Program-made: the position numbers and the translations under genes | Notes under the pieces: generated by a model | What the model saw: the letters and a program-made list of their open reading frames with translations, nothing else | The model's database searches: none | What the model was told of the DNA's origin: nothing | Shown here: positions 1-9,004 of the stretch, piece by piece | How positions within the stretch are numbered: the stretch's first letter is position 1 | How the letters are laid out: each line of letters starts with the position of its first letter | Source of the DNA: Gemmiger sp. An50 | GTDB lineage: Bacteria > Bacillota > Clostridia > Oscillospirales > Ruminococcaceae | Direction of reading: 5' to 3' | NCBI RefSeq assembly: GCF_002161595.1 | Contig: NZ_NFID01000016.1 | Span: forward strand, 39,304-103,303 | DNA: 64,000 nt

Positions 1-960
1 CAGGATGTTCTCGATGGTGGCGCCGCGGAACCGGTAGATGCTCTGGTCGTCGTCGCCCACCACGCAGACGTTCTTGTAGCCGCCGGCCAGCAGACGCACC
101 AGATGGAACTGGGCCACGCTGGTATCCTGATACTCGTCTACCAATACATAACGATACTTCTGCTGATAATACTCCAGCACATCGGGATTTTCCCGCAGCA
201 AAAGCACGGTGTAATAGATCAAATCGTCGAAATCCATGGCACCGGCCTTTTTCAGCCGGGCGGAGTAATTCCGATAGACCTTGGCCAGAAGGCCGGCCTT
301 GGTGTCCTGCGGGGCTTCCATGGCCTCGTCCGGGCTGATGAGCTGGTCCTTCATGCGGCCGATCTGACCCATGGCGGATTTGATGGGCAGGAACTTATCG
401 TCCACCAGCAGCTCCTTGTAGACCTCTTTCATGGCCCGCTCCTGGTCGCTGGTGTCGTAGATGGTGAAGCTCTTGGGGAAGCCCAGCCGGTCGGCGTCCC
501 GCCGCAGCATCCGCACACAGGCGGAGTGGAAGGTGGAGGCGTTCACGTCCGCGCCCATCTCCTCGCCCAGCATGGCGGCCAGACGGGCCTTCAGCTCCCC
601 TGCCGCCTTGTTGGTGAAGGTGATGGCCAGCACGTTCCAGGGACGGGCGTTCTCGTACCGCAGCAGACGCTCCAGCCCGGGAGCAAGGGGCGCGCCGGTT
701 TCCACCGCGGCCTTCAGAGCTGCCAGCTCTGCTTCGCCCACCGGCCCGGGCAGCCAGTCGGAGCCATGGGCCTTGCCGAAGCGGATGATGTTGGCGATAC
801 GGTTGACCAGCACGGTGGTCTTGCCGCTGCCCGCGCCCGCCAGAATCAGGAGCGGGCCCTCGATGGAAAACACGGCCTTTTTCTGTACCGGGTTCAGCCG
901 GCCAAACTGCTTTTCAATGAAAGCGTCGCGGTATTTCAAAAACTCATTGGTCACGTTCAT
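1..960 (-). CDS. pcrA: ATP-dependent DNA helicase PcrA/UvrD, N-terminal part (runs off window)
   Basis: Superfamily 1A 3'-5' DNA helicase acting in repair and replication-fork maintenance. The 320 codons present are the N-terminal ATPase half and the reading frame is still open at base 1. Visible motifs are the Q motif (LNPVQ, residue 22 on), Walker A AGAGSGKT at 41-48, motif Ia in AITFTNKAAGELK, motif II VDEYQDT near residue 285 and motif III GDDDQSIYRFRGA just before the edge. The ATG at 960 is preceded by AAGGAG at good spacing. UvrD and PcrA cannot be separated without the C-terminus; PcrA is the usual name in Firmicutes. It stands apart from mreB, whose terminator lies downstream of mreB and upstream of this gene's start region. 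Confidence 0.95.
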   Translation of the reverse strand, partial: MNVTNEFLKYRDAFIEKQFGRLNPVQKKAVFSIEGPLLILAGAGSGKTTVLVNRIANIIRFGKAHGSDWLPGPVGEAELAALKAAVETGAPLAPGLERLLRYENARPWNVLAITFTNKAAGELKARLAAMLGEEMGADVNASTFHSACVRMLRRDADRLGFPKSFTIYDTSDQERAMKEVYKELLVDDKFLPIKSAMGQIGRMKDQLISPDEAMEAPQDTKAGLLAKVYRNYSARLKKAGAMDFDDLIYYTVLLLRENPDVLEYYQQKYRYVLVDEYQDTSVAQFHLVRLLAGGYKNVCVVGDDDQSIYRFRGATIENIL

Positions 961-1156
961 GGAAACTCCTTGTCCCGGCCGGACCGGAAATTTTCCGACC
1001 AGCCGCACAGATATGCACTATCGGTTAACATTATAGCACAAAGCCTCCGCCAGAAAAAGACGAGTTTGCCGGGAATTCGGCGATATGGTCACAGACAACC
1101 AGCATAACAGCCCGGAAGCCGCCTGTCTGTGGCAGAGGCAACAAGCCTGTTCAAGC

Positions 1157-1201
1157 AAAACGGCAGCCCCCTGCCCCGCATGGGGGACAGAAAGGCTGCC
1201 G
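1157..1201 (-). terminator. Rho-independent terminator after mreB
   Basis: On the minus strand CGGCAGCC pairs with GGCTGCCG around an inner CCCC/GGGG stem, followed by TTTT. It closes the MATE-recD2-comF-mreB run just 16 bases past the mreB stop. Confidence 0.8.
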
Positions 1202-1216
1202 CAAGAATTCCAATGA

Positions 1217-2239
1217 TCAGCGCCGGCCCAGGCGGGGGGTGGCGTCCTGGAAGCCGGTCTCCAAATCCTCGCCAATGGCCAGGCAATGGGCGGTACCCAG
1301 GGCCACGCAGTTGATCGGGTCGGGAGAAACGCGCACCTGGACCTTCAGCTCCTGGCTCATGTACTCGTCCAGACCCTTGAGCATGGAACCGCCGCCGGTG
1401 AGCATGATGCCATCGGTGAAGATATCGCCCGCCAGCTCGGGGGGCGTTTTTTCCAGCACCTGATGGGCTGCCACGGTGATCTGCTCCACCAGAGGCATCA
1501 CCGCCTCGTACAGGTCCTCGGTCTTTACGGTGAACTTCTGGGGCAGGCCGGTGAGCAGGCTACGGCCCTTCACTTCCATGCTGGAGGTAAAGGTGCTGGG
1601 CTTGCAGCAAGCCACCTGCTTTTTCAGCTCCTCGGCAGTGCGCAGGCCAATGGCCACATTGAACTTGGAGCGCACCAGCTTCATGATCTCATCGTCAAAG
1701 GTGTTGCCCGCCACATCCACGCTGGTGGCGCGCACCTTGCCGCCCAGGCTGATGACCGCAATATCGGTGGTGCCGCCGCCGATGTCCACTACCATGTGAC
1801 CGGCAGGCTCGCGGATGTCAATGCCGGAACCGATGGCCGCGGCCATGGGCTCGTCGATCAGGAAAACCTGACGGGCGCCCGCGGCCACCACAGCCTCCAC
1901 CACGGCGTCGCTTTCGATGCCGGTGATGGCGGCGGGAACGCAGACAGCCACCCGGGGCTTGATCAGCCGAGAGTCATAGACCTTGTTCACAAAACGGCAG
2001 ATCAGCTCGCGGGTGAGCATGTGGTTGGAGATCACGCCGTCCTTCAAGGGGCGGATGGCGGAGATGTAGTTGGGGGTACGGCCAACCATGGCCAGCGCCT
2101 CGTCGCCCACCGCCAGCACCTGGTCCTTGCGGTTGTCCACCGCGACCACGCTGGGCTGATTCAGAATAACGCCCTTGCCCTCCACCGCGATGATGATGGT
2201 GGTAGTGCCAAGGTCGATGCCAATGTCATATTGTGCCAT
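1217..2239 (-). CDS. mreB: Rod-shape actin homologue MreB/Mbl
   Basis: Cytoskeletal actin-like ATPase that polymerises under the membrane and directs lateral peptidoglycan synthesis. The protein is 340 aa, normal for the family. Actin-type nucleotide motifs are present: phosphate-1 GIDLGTTT at residues 7-14, phosphate-2 VVDIGGGTTDIAV around 149-161, and the adenosine motif LTGGGSMLKG near 280. It sits 33 bases after comF and is followed by a terminator, so it is the last gene of the run. No mreC/mreD neighbour is seen, so this could be a stand-alone Mbl or MreBH paralogue rather than the mreBCD-linked copy. Confidence 0.95.
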   Translation of the reverse strand: MAQYDIGIDLGTTTIIIAVEGKGVILNQPSVVAVDNRKDQVLAVGDEALAMVGRTPNYISAIRPLKDGVISNHMLTRELICRFVNKVYDSRLIKPRVAVCVPAAITGIESDAVVEAVVAAGARQVFLIDEPMAAAIGSGIDIREPAGHMVVDIGGGTTDIAVISLGGKVRATSVDVAGNTFDDEIMKLVRSKFNVAIGLRTAEELKKQVACCKPSTFTSSMEVKGRSLLTGLPQKFTVKTEDLYEAVMPLVEQITVAAHQVLEKTPPELAGDIFTDGIMLTGGGSMLKGLDEYMSQELKVQVRVSPDPINCVALGTAHCLAIGEDLETGFQDATPRLGRR

Positions 2240-2272
2240 AACTTCATTCCCTCTCTATCTGCACGCGCGGGA

Positions 2273-2998
2273 TCACCGCGCGGATTGTGTTTCTGCCAGG
2301 GTAACCGCGAAGACGTCCAGTGCACCGGCGGCGCGCAGCGCCTTGGCGCAGTTGGACAGGGTCGCTCCTGTGGTGATCACATCGTCCACCAGCAGCACCC
2401 GTTTGCCCTCGATGGCCGCCGGGTCAGTGGCCCGATAGGCGTTCTTCACGTTCTCCATCCGCTGGCTGGCGGTTTTGCCTTCCTGCTTTGGGGTGTGACG
2501 AATCTTTTTCAGAGCCCCCGGGTCCAGCGGAACATCCAGTGCCCAGGCCAGCTGACGGGCCAGCAGCTCCGGCAGATTGTATCCCCTGTCGCGGCCATCC
2601 GCAGGCACCGGAACCACCAGATCAAACCGGCGCAGCACCTGCTGTTCTTCCAATCGTATTATACCACGCTGCTGCCGGAAAGTACATCCGAAAATCACGG
2701 CTGCCATCCAAACACCCAGCTCCTTTGCGCAATAGCCCTGGCCGCCGTTTTTCATTCGCAGAATGGCCTCGCGCACACAGCCGTCGTAACGGTAGACCGC
2801 GGCTGCGCCGCTCAGATGCTCCATGCAGTGTTCACTGTCCGGCAGGCGCGGAATCATTAGCTTCAGCTTTTTCAGCTCCGGCTCACAGTCCGGGCAGCGG
2901 GTGAGAAAGCCCAACACCCGCCCGCAGAAGGGACAGCGCCGGGGAAACAGCAGCACCCGGACCTGCTCGGCCCACAGCCGCAGCCTTGCCGTTTTCAT
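2273..2998 (-). CDS. comF: ComF-family phosphoribosyltransferase-like protein
   Basis: ComF-family protein, linked in other bacteria to DNA uptake in competence. The 241-aa protein begins with a zinc finger (Cys22, Cys25, Cys35, Cys38, as CPFC and CPDC) and ends with a type I phosphoribosyltransferase fold carrying the PRPP motif VLLVDDVITTGAT near residue 200. The ATG at 2998 was chosen because it forms a 4-base ATGA overlap with the recD2 stop, implying translational coupling. An upstream in-frame extension exists but has no family similarity. It belongs to the recD2-comF-mreB transcript. Confidence 0.9.
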   Translation of the reverse strand: MKTARLRLWAEQVRVLLFPRRCPFCGRVLGFLTRCPDCEPELKKLKLMIPRLPDSEHCMEHLSGAAAVYRYDGCVREAILRMKNGGQGYCAKELGVWMAAVIFGCTFRQQRGIIRLEEQQVLRRFDLVVPVPADGRDRGYNLPELLARQLAWALDVPLDPGALKKIRHTPKQEGKTASQRMENVKNAYRATDPAAIEGKRVLLVDDVITTGATLSNCAKALRAAGALDVFAVTLAETQSAR

Positions 2999-5208
2999 AG
3001 TGTGGCCCCGTTTCGCAGCAGGTCCGCCAGACAGCTGTAGCGCAGGTTCTGGCGGATATTTTCGGTCATGCGGGCTACAGTATCCGGGCGGCCGGCCAGA
3101 ATGCACAGCCGCTTGGCGCGGGTCACGCCGGTGTACAGCAGGTTCCGGTAGCACAGCTTCTCCGGCAGATCACTCACCGGAATAACAACCGCCGCAAACT
3201 CGCTGCCCTGACTCTTGTGCACCGTGACTGCGTAGGCAATTTCCAGCTCGGGGATGTTCTCGGCGGTGTACACCAGCTTGCGGTCGTCCATCTGCACCAG
3301 CAGCGCCCGCTCGCCCGGGTCCACGCCCAGGATCACGCCCAGGTCGCCATTGAAGGCGCCCACACCTGCTTCGCCGCCGTCCCGCTCGTAGGGGATCAGG
3401 TAGTTGTTGCGCACCTGCATCACCTTATCGCCCAGGCGGAACACCTGGCCCGCCATTTCCAGCTGGGGCTTGTCCGGCGCGGGCGGATTGAGCATGGCCT
3501 GCAAGCGCTGGTTCAGCGCGGCGGTACCCACCGGGCCGATCTTGGTGGGACAAAGGACCTGAATATCCCGGATGGGGTCCAGGCCGTAGCTTTTGGGCAG
3601 CCGGGTGGCCACCAGGTCGCACACCAGCTGCTGACAGGCCAGACCGCTGGCCTGCAAAAAGAAGAAATCGCTGTTCCGGTCGCCCCGCTGGGGCACCAGC
3701 CCGTGCACGATGCGATGGGCGTTTTCCACGATCATGCTCTGATTCTGCTGGCGGAAGATCCGGGTCAGGCAGACGGTGGGCACCACTCCGCTGCGAATCA
3801 CCTCGCTGAGGATGTTGCCCGGGCCCACGCTGGGCAGCTGGTCCGCGTCCCCCACCATAATGATACGGCAGCCGTGCTTCAGCGCCGCCAAAAGGCTCTG
3901 GAAAAGCTTGGCGTCCACCATACTCATCTCATCCAGCACCACCACATCGCACTTGAGCAGGTTCTTCTCATTGTGGATGAAGCGCAGCAGATGGATTTGG
4001 GGGTCATAGTCCACCTCCAGCAGACGGTGGATGGTCTGGGCCTTCTGGCCGGTGAGCTCGCTCAGCCGCTTGGCTGCCCGGCCGGTGGGCGCGCACAAAG
4101 CCACCCGGTCCGCCTGATTCTGGAACAGGGCCAGGATGGCGTTCACGGTGGTGGTCTTGCCGGTGCCGGGGCCGCCGGTCAGCACCATCACGTTGCTGCA
4201 CAGGGCAGTCTCGATGGCCTTGCGCTGCTCCGGCGCATAGGCAAAGCCCTGGGCCCGCTCCAGCGCCCGGATGTTCGCATCCAGGTCCCGGGGCTGGGTG
4301 GCCGGATAGCGGGTCAGCTCCCACAGGCGGGCGGCAATGTCCTGCTCGGCCCGCAGCAGGTCCGGCAGGTAAAGATATTCCCTTCCCTCGCAGATGTAGC
4401 GAGCCACCTCACCCTCGGCGATGGCGGCGTCCAGTTCCCGGTCGATGGCGTCCTCGCCGATCTTCAAAAACTTGGCTGTGGTGGTCAGCAGCTGGGGCCG
4501 GGGCAGGCAGGTATGGCCATTGCCCCCGTTGTGGCGCAGCACATACAGAATGCCTGCCCACAGACGCAGGCTGCCGTCCTGCGCCAGGTCCATCTCGGCG
4601 GCGATGGCATCCACCTGAGCAAATTTGAGCCGCAGCGGCTCGCCGCACAAGAGATACGGATTCTGCCGGATGGCCTCCACCGTACTGGGCCCCAGATGGC
4701 GGTAGACCTCCACCGCCCGCACCGGGCTGATGCCGAACCGGCCCAGATAGGCCACCGCCTCCCGCACGCCGAACATGCGGCGGAATTCATTGCTGATGGC
4801 CATGGCCTTATCCGACGTGATGCCCCGCAGGATGGTGAGCTTTTCCGGCTGATTGGCGATCACCTCCAGGCTGTCCGCTCCGAAGGTTTCCACCAGCTTT
4901 TTGGCGGTGGCGGGCCCGATGTAGGGCAGCGCACCGCTGGAAAGATAGGCCAGAGTGGCGGCTTCGTCCTGGGGCATGGAGGCCTCGCAGGAGGTGGCTT
5001 TGAACTGGGGTCCGTGGGTGGGATGATTTTCAAAATGTCCGTAAAGGGTAACGCTTTCGCCCACGTTCACCTCGCCCAGCACGCCGGTGACCACATGCAG
5101 TTCGCCCCCGGCGTTTACCTCGAACACCACATAGCCGGTGTCCTTGTTTTCATAAATCAGATGCTCGATGGTGCCTTCCATCCGCAGCAGCTGCTGTTCC
5201 TGCTCCAT
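2995..5208 (-). CDS. recD2: ATP-dependent 5'-3' DNA helicase RecD2
   Basis: RecD-like superfamily 1B helicase that works without RecBC and is implicated in replication-fork and mismatch repair. The 737-aa protein has the long N-terminal region typical of RecD2 (OB-like segment followed by helix-hairpin-helix repeats), then Walker A GGPGTGKTT near residue 345, Walker B VVLDEMSMVD, a GDADQLPSVG motif and the C-terminal motif VTVHKSQGSEF. The start ATG at 5208 lies 39 bases after the MATE stop behind a purine-rich GGGGGCAGAGGAA. It overlaps comF by 4 bases. Confidence 0.95.
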   Translation of the reverse strand: MEQEQQLLRMEGTIEHLIYENKDTGYVVFEVNAGGELHVVTGVLGEVNVGESVTLYGHFENHPTHGPQFKATSCEASMPQDEAATLAYLSSGALPYIGPATAKKLVETFGADSLEVIANQPEKLTILRGITSDKAMAISNEFRRMFGVREAVAYLGRFGISPVRAVEVYRHLGPSTVEAIRQNPYLLCGEPLRLKFAQVDAIAAEMDLAQDGSLRLWAGILYVLRHNGGNGHTCLPRPQLLTTTAKFLKIGEDAIDRELDAAIAEGEVARYICEGREYLYLPDLLRAEQDIAARLWELTRYPATQPRDLDANIRALERAQGFAYAPEQRKAIETALCSNVMVLTGGPGTGKTTTVNAILALFQNQADRVALCAPTGRAAKRLSELTGQKAQTIHRLLEVDYDPQIHLLRFIHNEKNLLKCDVVVLDEMSMVDAKLFQSLLAALKHGCRIIMVGDADQLPSVGPGNILSEVIRSGVVPTVCLTRIFRQQNQSMIVENAHRIVHGLVPQRGDRNSDFFFLQASGLACQQLVCDLVATRLPKSYGLDPIRDIQVLCPTKIGPVGTAALNQRLQAMLNPPAPDKPQLEMAGQVFRLGDKVMQVRNNYLIPYERDGGEAGVGAFNGDLGVILGVDPGERALLVQMDDRKLVYTAENIPELEIAYAVTVHKSQGSEFAAVVIPVSDLPEKLCYRNLLYTGVTRAKRLCILAGRPDTVARMTENIRQNLRYSCLADLLRNGATL

Positions 5209-5247
5209 TTCCTCTGCCCCCCTTTGGCCGCCGTTCGCGTTTCTTTT

Positions 5248-6630
5248 TTATTCGTTGATTGTTGCCTGGGCCGCCTTTTCCGGCGGGTTGCCCAGATTCT
5301 GGAAGATATTCCGCAGCACCAGCACCGCCGCGATGCTCAGGATGACCTCCGCAACGGTCTGGGCATAGGCCAAACCATAGAGCGGCCAGATCAGATTCAG
5401 GATCACCAGCGCGGGGATCTCTATCACGATCTTGCGCAGCACCGCGAACAGCAGAGCCTGCCGCCCCAGACCGCAGGCCTGGAAGACGCCCACCGCCAGA
5501 AAGTCCACACACAGGAAGGGCAGCGCCAGGCACATGCCATGCAAGAAGCGGGAGCCGTAGGCCACCGTCTCGGGATTTTCCATAAACAGAGTGATCAGCA
5601 TATCGCTGTTGAACCAGTACACCACGCTGAGCACCGTCAGGAAGGAAAGTGCAATCTGTGCCGCGAAGAAGAAGCAGCGCTTCATGCGGCGGTAGTTGCC
5701 GGAGGCATAGTTGTAGCTGACCAGCGGCATGAGCCCCTGGGAAAGACCAAGCGCAATGTAAAACGGCACCTGGTTGATCTTCTGGGCGATGCCCATGGCA
5801 GCCACTGCATTGGACCCGTAAGCAGAGGTGAAGTTGTTCAGCACCGTCATGCCGGTCACATTCAAAAGGTTCTGGATGGCGGCAGGAATACCCACGCCGC
5901 ACACACCCAGCACCACCTGACGGTCCGGCTTGCAGGGCCGCAGGCTGATGCAGCTGTTTTTGCGCCGCACCACCATCAGCACCAGGAAGTAGCAGCAGGC
6001 CACGCAGTTGGACAGGAAGGTGGCAAGGCCCGCGCCCGCCGCGCCCATATTCAGGCCCCAGGGAAGGATGAAGAAGGGGTCCAGCAGCATGTTCAAAAAA
6101 CAGCCGCTCATGGTACCGATGCTGGCGTGCAGCGCGGCACCCTCGCTGCGCACCATGTAGGCCATCACGACATTCAGAATGGCGGGCACTGCACCGCAGC
6201 TGGTGGTCCAGAACAGATAGTCCGCCGTCGCCTTGGCATTATCGGCACTGGCGCCCAGCACCTGCAGCGCCGGAGCGGAAAAGAAGACAAAGAACAGCGA
6301 GATCAGCGCACCGCACAGCAGCGCGCACCAAAAGCCGAAGGAGGCGCTTTGCTGGGCGGTCTTTTTGTCGCCCCGGCCCAGGGCCCGGCTCATCATACTG
6401 GAGGAACCCACGCCGAACAGATTGTTGATGGCATTGAAGGCCAGCAGCACCGGCGCGCCCAGGGTGACCGCCGCGTTCTGTACCGGGTCGTTGAGCATGC
6501 CCACGAAGTAGGTATCGGCCAGATTGTACAACACCATTACCAGCGAGCTGGCAATGGTGGGCATGGCCATGGAAAGAACGGCCTTTGGCACCGGGGCCTG
6601 TTCGAACAAATAGGTGCGATCGCTCTGCAT
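5248..6630 (-). CDS. MATE family multidrug/cation antiporter
   Basis: Inner-membrane multidrug and toxin extrusion transporter, 460 aa, with about twelve hydrophobic segments in two six-helix halves. N-terminal family signatures include PTIASSLVMVLYNLADTYFVG and, in the second half, GIPAAIQNLLNVTGM. The start at 6630 follows GGGAGGG at about 5 bases; an upstream extension to 6756 would cross the promoter and is rejected. The substrate cannot be deduced. It heads the transcript that continues into recD2, comF and mreB. Confidence 0.92.
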   Translation of the reverse strand: MQSDRTYLFEQAPVPKAVLSMAMPTIASSLVMVLYNLADTYFVGMLNDPVQNAAVTLGAPVLLAFNAINNLFGVGSSSMMSRALGRGDKKTAQQSASFGFWCALLCGALISLFFVFFSAPALQVLGASADNAKATADYLFWTTSCGAVPAILNVVMAYMVRSEGAALHASIGTMSGCFLNMLLDPFFILPWGLNMGAAGAGLATFLSNCVACCYFLVLMVVRRKNSCISLRPCKPDRQVVLGVCGVGIPAAIQNLLNVTGMTVLNNFTSAYGSNAVAAMGIAQKINQVPFYIALGLSQGLMPLVSYNYASGNYRRMKRCFFFAAQIALSFLTVLSVVYWFNSDMLITLFMENPETVAYGSRFLHGMCLALPFLCVDFLAVGVFQACGLGRQALLFAVLRKIVIEIPALVILNLIWPLYGLAYAQTVAEVILSIAAVLVLRNIFQNLGNPPEKAAQATINE

Positions 6631-6708
6631 AGTACCCTCCCCGCCTGCCGCGCCGCGAGTCTTTGCCTGGCGCGGGGCGCTCTGAAAAAACATCAAACAC
6701 AGTATTTT

Positions 6709-6737
6709 ATCATAGCACAGCGGCAGTCGTTTTTCAA
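6709..6737 (-). promoter_or_regulatory. Sigma-A-type promoter of the MATE-recD2-comF-mreB run
   Basis: TTGAAA (6732-6737), exactly 17 bases, then TATGAT (6709-6714). It lies between the upstream gene's terminator and the MATE start. Confidence 0.8.
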
Positions 6738-6754
6738 CCAAGGCTCCTGCACAC

Positions 6755-6789
6755 AAAAAGGCCCGGGGCGAACCAAGCGCCCCGGGCCG
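6755..6789 (-). terminator. Rho-independent terminator after the YeiH-family gene
   Basis: GC-only stem CGGCCCGGGGCG pairing with CGCCCCGGGCC across a short loop, then TTTTT on the minus strand. Confidence 0.85.
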
Positions 6790-6823
6790 GAGTTGATTTA
6801 TAATACAATTATATAAAGGGCAA

Positions 6824-7840
6824 TCAGCCGATGAACACCCGAATCAGCACCAGAGCGAACACAATCTGGCAAGCGCCCACGCCCACGCCGTACAGCATAG
6901 CGCGGGGGCCTTCGGCGGCAAGGTCACGGAATTTTACCCGCATGCCGATGGCAGCCAGGGCGATGATCTCGAACTGCTGGCTCACCAGCTTGGCCGCATG
7001 GCTGACCACTGGAGGAATCACGCCCACGCTGTGCAGGATAGCCATGATGAAGAAGCCGATGATGAACCAGGGCACGCCTGCTTTTACCGCGCCGTGCTCT
7101 CCTGCTTCGGACTTGGAAAACAGCGGAGTGTCGTCCTTTTCCACGTTCATGCGGGAGAAGGCCAGCGCCACCAGCACGATAAACACAATGCGGATGATCT
7201 TGAAGATGGTGGCGGTCTCCACCACCTCGCCGCCCACCAGCTGGGCGGAGGCGATCACCTGACCAATGGACTGCAGGGTGCCGCCGATCATGGCGGAGGT
7301 GTGCATCACCTCATGCTGGTAAACCACACCGGTGAGGATGGGAAGCACCACCATCAGGATGGTGCCGGTCACGTTCACGATTGTGATGGAAATGCCCTTG
7401 TCCTTGCTGTTGGCCTTGACCACCGGCGACACGGTGGCAATGGCAGAGGAGCCGCACACCGCGTTGCCCGCGCCCATCAGCAGGCTGAACTTTTTGCCGA
7501 AGCCCATCTTGCGGCCGATCAGATACGCCACCGCAACGGTGAGGGCCATCTGGCAGGCGATGAAGCCGAGGCCTCGCAGGCCCAGGGCCAGAATGTCGCT
7601 GAGCAGCAGGCTCGCGCCGGTGAGAACGATGGAATATTCCAGCAGGTTCCGCTCGGAAAACTTGGTGCCTGCATCAAAGCAGGGCTTGTTCAAAAAGGTG
7701 TTTCCGCACAGAATGCCCAGACCGATGGCGAACAACGCCGCGCCGATGCTGGGGAAAAATTTTGCAATGCCCTGGGCGATCAATGCCAGTACCAGGCAGA
7801 CCAGAAAGCCGGGTGCATGTTTGGTAACGAACTGTTTCAT
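6824..7840 (-). CDS. YeiH/UPF0324 family putative sulfate (anion) exporter
   Basis: Integral membrane protein of 338 aa with about ten hydrophobic helices, matching the UPF0324/YeiH family (putative sulfate exporter; function poorly established). Recognisable stretches are GAGNAVCGSSAIATV, with the conserved CGSSA near the middle, and GMRVKF near the C-terminus. The ATG at 7840 has AAAGGAAT about 12 bases upstream; an ATG at 7870 is possible. A LysR regulator is divergently placed 193 bases away, the same pairing as yeiH-yeiE in enterobacteria, suggesting regulation by that protein. Confidence 0.88.
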   Translation of the reverse strand: MKQFVTKHAPGFLVCLVLALIAQGIAKFFPSIGAALFAIGLGILCGNTFLNKPCFDAGTKFSERNLLEYSIVLTGASLLLSDILALGLRGLGFIACQMALTVAVAYLIGRKMGFGKKFSLLMGAGNAVCGSSAIATVSPVVKANSKDKGISITIVNVTGTILMVVLPILTGVVYQHEVMHTSAMIGGTLQSIGQVIASAQLVGGEVVETATIFKIIRIVFIVLVALAFSRMNVEKDDTPLFSKSEAGEHGAVKAGVPWFIIGFFIMAILHSVGVIPPVVSHAAKLVSQQFEIIALAAIGMRVKFRDLAAEGPRAMLYGVGVGACQIVFALVLIRVFIG

Positions 7841-7981
7841 AGTAAAGCCGCATTCCTTTCGTAGTTGCATGTTCCGGAAGGCGGCTGCTGTTCTGCGCCG
7901 CCCGGCGCGGGGAAATCCTGCCTTGGCTAGCAACATTTCTCTGCCCGCACTTGATTATACGGCCGATTTCATATAAAATCA

Positions 7982-8002
7982 AATTAGTATTTATCGCTAA
8001 TT
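7982..8002. promoter_or_regulatory. Probable LysR operator between the YeiH-family and LysR genes
   Basis: Interrupted dyad AATTAG-N9-CTAATT, which contains the T-N11-A arrangement typical of LysR binding sites. It lies 32 bases before the LysR start codon in an AT-rich divergent intergenic region, the expected place for autoregulation and activation of the partner gene. Confidence 0.6.
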
Positions 8003-8033
8003 CATAAGTCATATTTATAGAAAGTGAGATTGT

Positions 8034-8933
8034 ATGCTGGACCCGAAGCTTCATACCTTTTTACTGCTGGTGCAGTGCCAAAGCACCACCCGCTGCGCGG
8101 AGCTGCTCCACCTGACCCAGCCCGCCGTAAGCCAGCACATCCGGGCGCTGGAAGCGGCCTATGGGGTCAAGCTGTTTGTAAAGGAAGGGCGGCGGCTGGC
8201 GCTCACCCCGCAGGGGCATCGACTAGCCCAGCTCTGCCGCCGTCTGGCCACGCTGGACGAGCAGATTGCCCGGGAAATGCACCAGGGCGACACGCCTACT
8301 CTGCGCTTCGGTGCTACCCTCTCCATCGCAGACGGCCTGATGCCAGCGGTGCTGCCCCAGCTGGTGGACCGGTTCCCCGAGATCCAGTTCCACATGGTGG
8401 AGCAGAACACCCACGCTTTGCTGGAACAGCTGGAAAACGGACTGCTGGATTTCGCCCTCATCGAAGGCAATTTCGATCACCGGCGCTACGATTACCATCC
8501 CTTCTTTGTCAGCCGTTTTGTGGGTCTGTGCAGTCCGAACAGTCCCTACCGGGCTTTTCGCTGCCTGCGTGACACCTTACAGGCACCGTTGATTCTGCGG
8601 GAAAGCGGCAGCGGCACCCGGGACATCTTTGAGGGGGAATGCCGGGCCCACAATCTGGCGGTGACCGACTACATGAGCCTGTGCGAGATCGAGCACATCC
8701 CTACCCTACTGGGCCTGGTTGCCGCGGGCAAGGGCATCACTTTTGCCTACGAGGTCGCCGCCCAAAGCCTGCTGGCTCAAAACAGGTTGCAGGTGATGGA
8801 GCTGGAGGACCTGCAGCTGGAGCGGCCCTTCCACTTCGTCTGCCTGCCCGACAGCCCGCAATCCGAGCTGCTCGCCCAGCTGGCACAGGCGGTGGAACAG
8901 GCCGCCAGCAGCTGCGCTGCAAAGTTTTTTTGA
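8034..8933 (+). CDS. LysR-family transcriptional regulator (YeiE/CysL-like)
   Basis: DNA-binding regulator of 299 aa. Residues 1-60 are the LysR winged helix-turn-helix (LHLTQPAVSQHIRALEAAYG carries the recognition helix); residues 90-295 are a periplasmic-binding-protein-like effector domain (LRFGATLSIADGLMPAVLPQ at its start, IKAGKGI-type segment AAGKGITFAYE near 245). Divergent orientation to the YeiH-family transporter and the intervening dyad suggest it controls that gene and itself. Effector unknown; a sulfur compound is a guess from family context. The start has GTGAG 4-9 bases upstream. Confidence 0.92.
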   Translation: MLDPKLHTFLLLVQCQSTTRCAELLHLTQPAVSQHIRALEAAYGVKLFVKEGRRLALTPQGHRLAQLCRRLATLDEQIAREMHQGDTPTLRFGATLSIADGLMPAVLPQLVDRFPEIQFHMVEQNTHALLEQLENGLLDFALIEGNFDHRRYDYHPFFVSRFVGLCSPNSPYRAFRCLRDTLQAPLILRESGSGTRDIFEGECRAHNLAVTDYMSLCEIEHIPTLLGLVAAGKGITFAYEVAAQSLLAQNRLQVMELEDLQLERPFHFVCLPDSPQSELLAQLAQAVEQAASSCAAKFF

Positions 8934-8985
8934 AAAAGAAATCACCCGTCCGCCGGAAGCTTCCGACAGACGGGTGATTTTCTTA
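8934..8985. terminator. Bidirectional terminator between LysR gene and metK
   Basis: AAATCACCCGTC pairs with GACGGGTGATTT; T runs follow on both strands (TTTTCTTATTT on plus, TTTCTTTTTC on minus), so it serves the converging LysR and metK genes. Confidence 0.88.
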
Positions 8986-9004
8986 TTTCTTATGACGGCT
9001 TCAA

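Noticed and set aside
3217..6816. Very long open frame (about 1200 codons) on the plus strand opposite MATE and recD2
   Set aside because: It is antisense to two well-identified genes, rich in His/Gln/Gly as expected of a GC-rich shadow frame, and has no ribosome site or family similarity.
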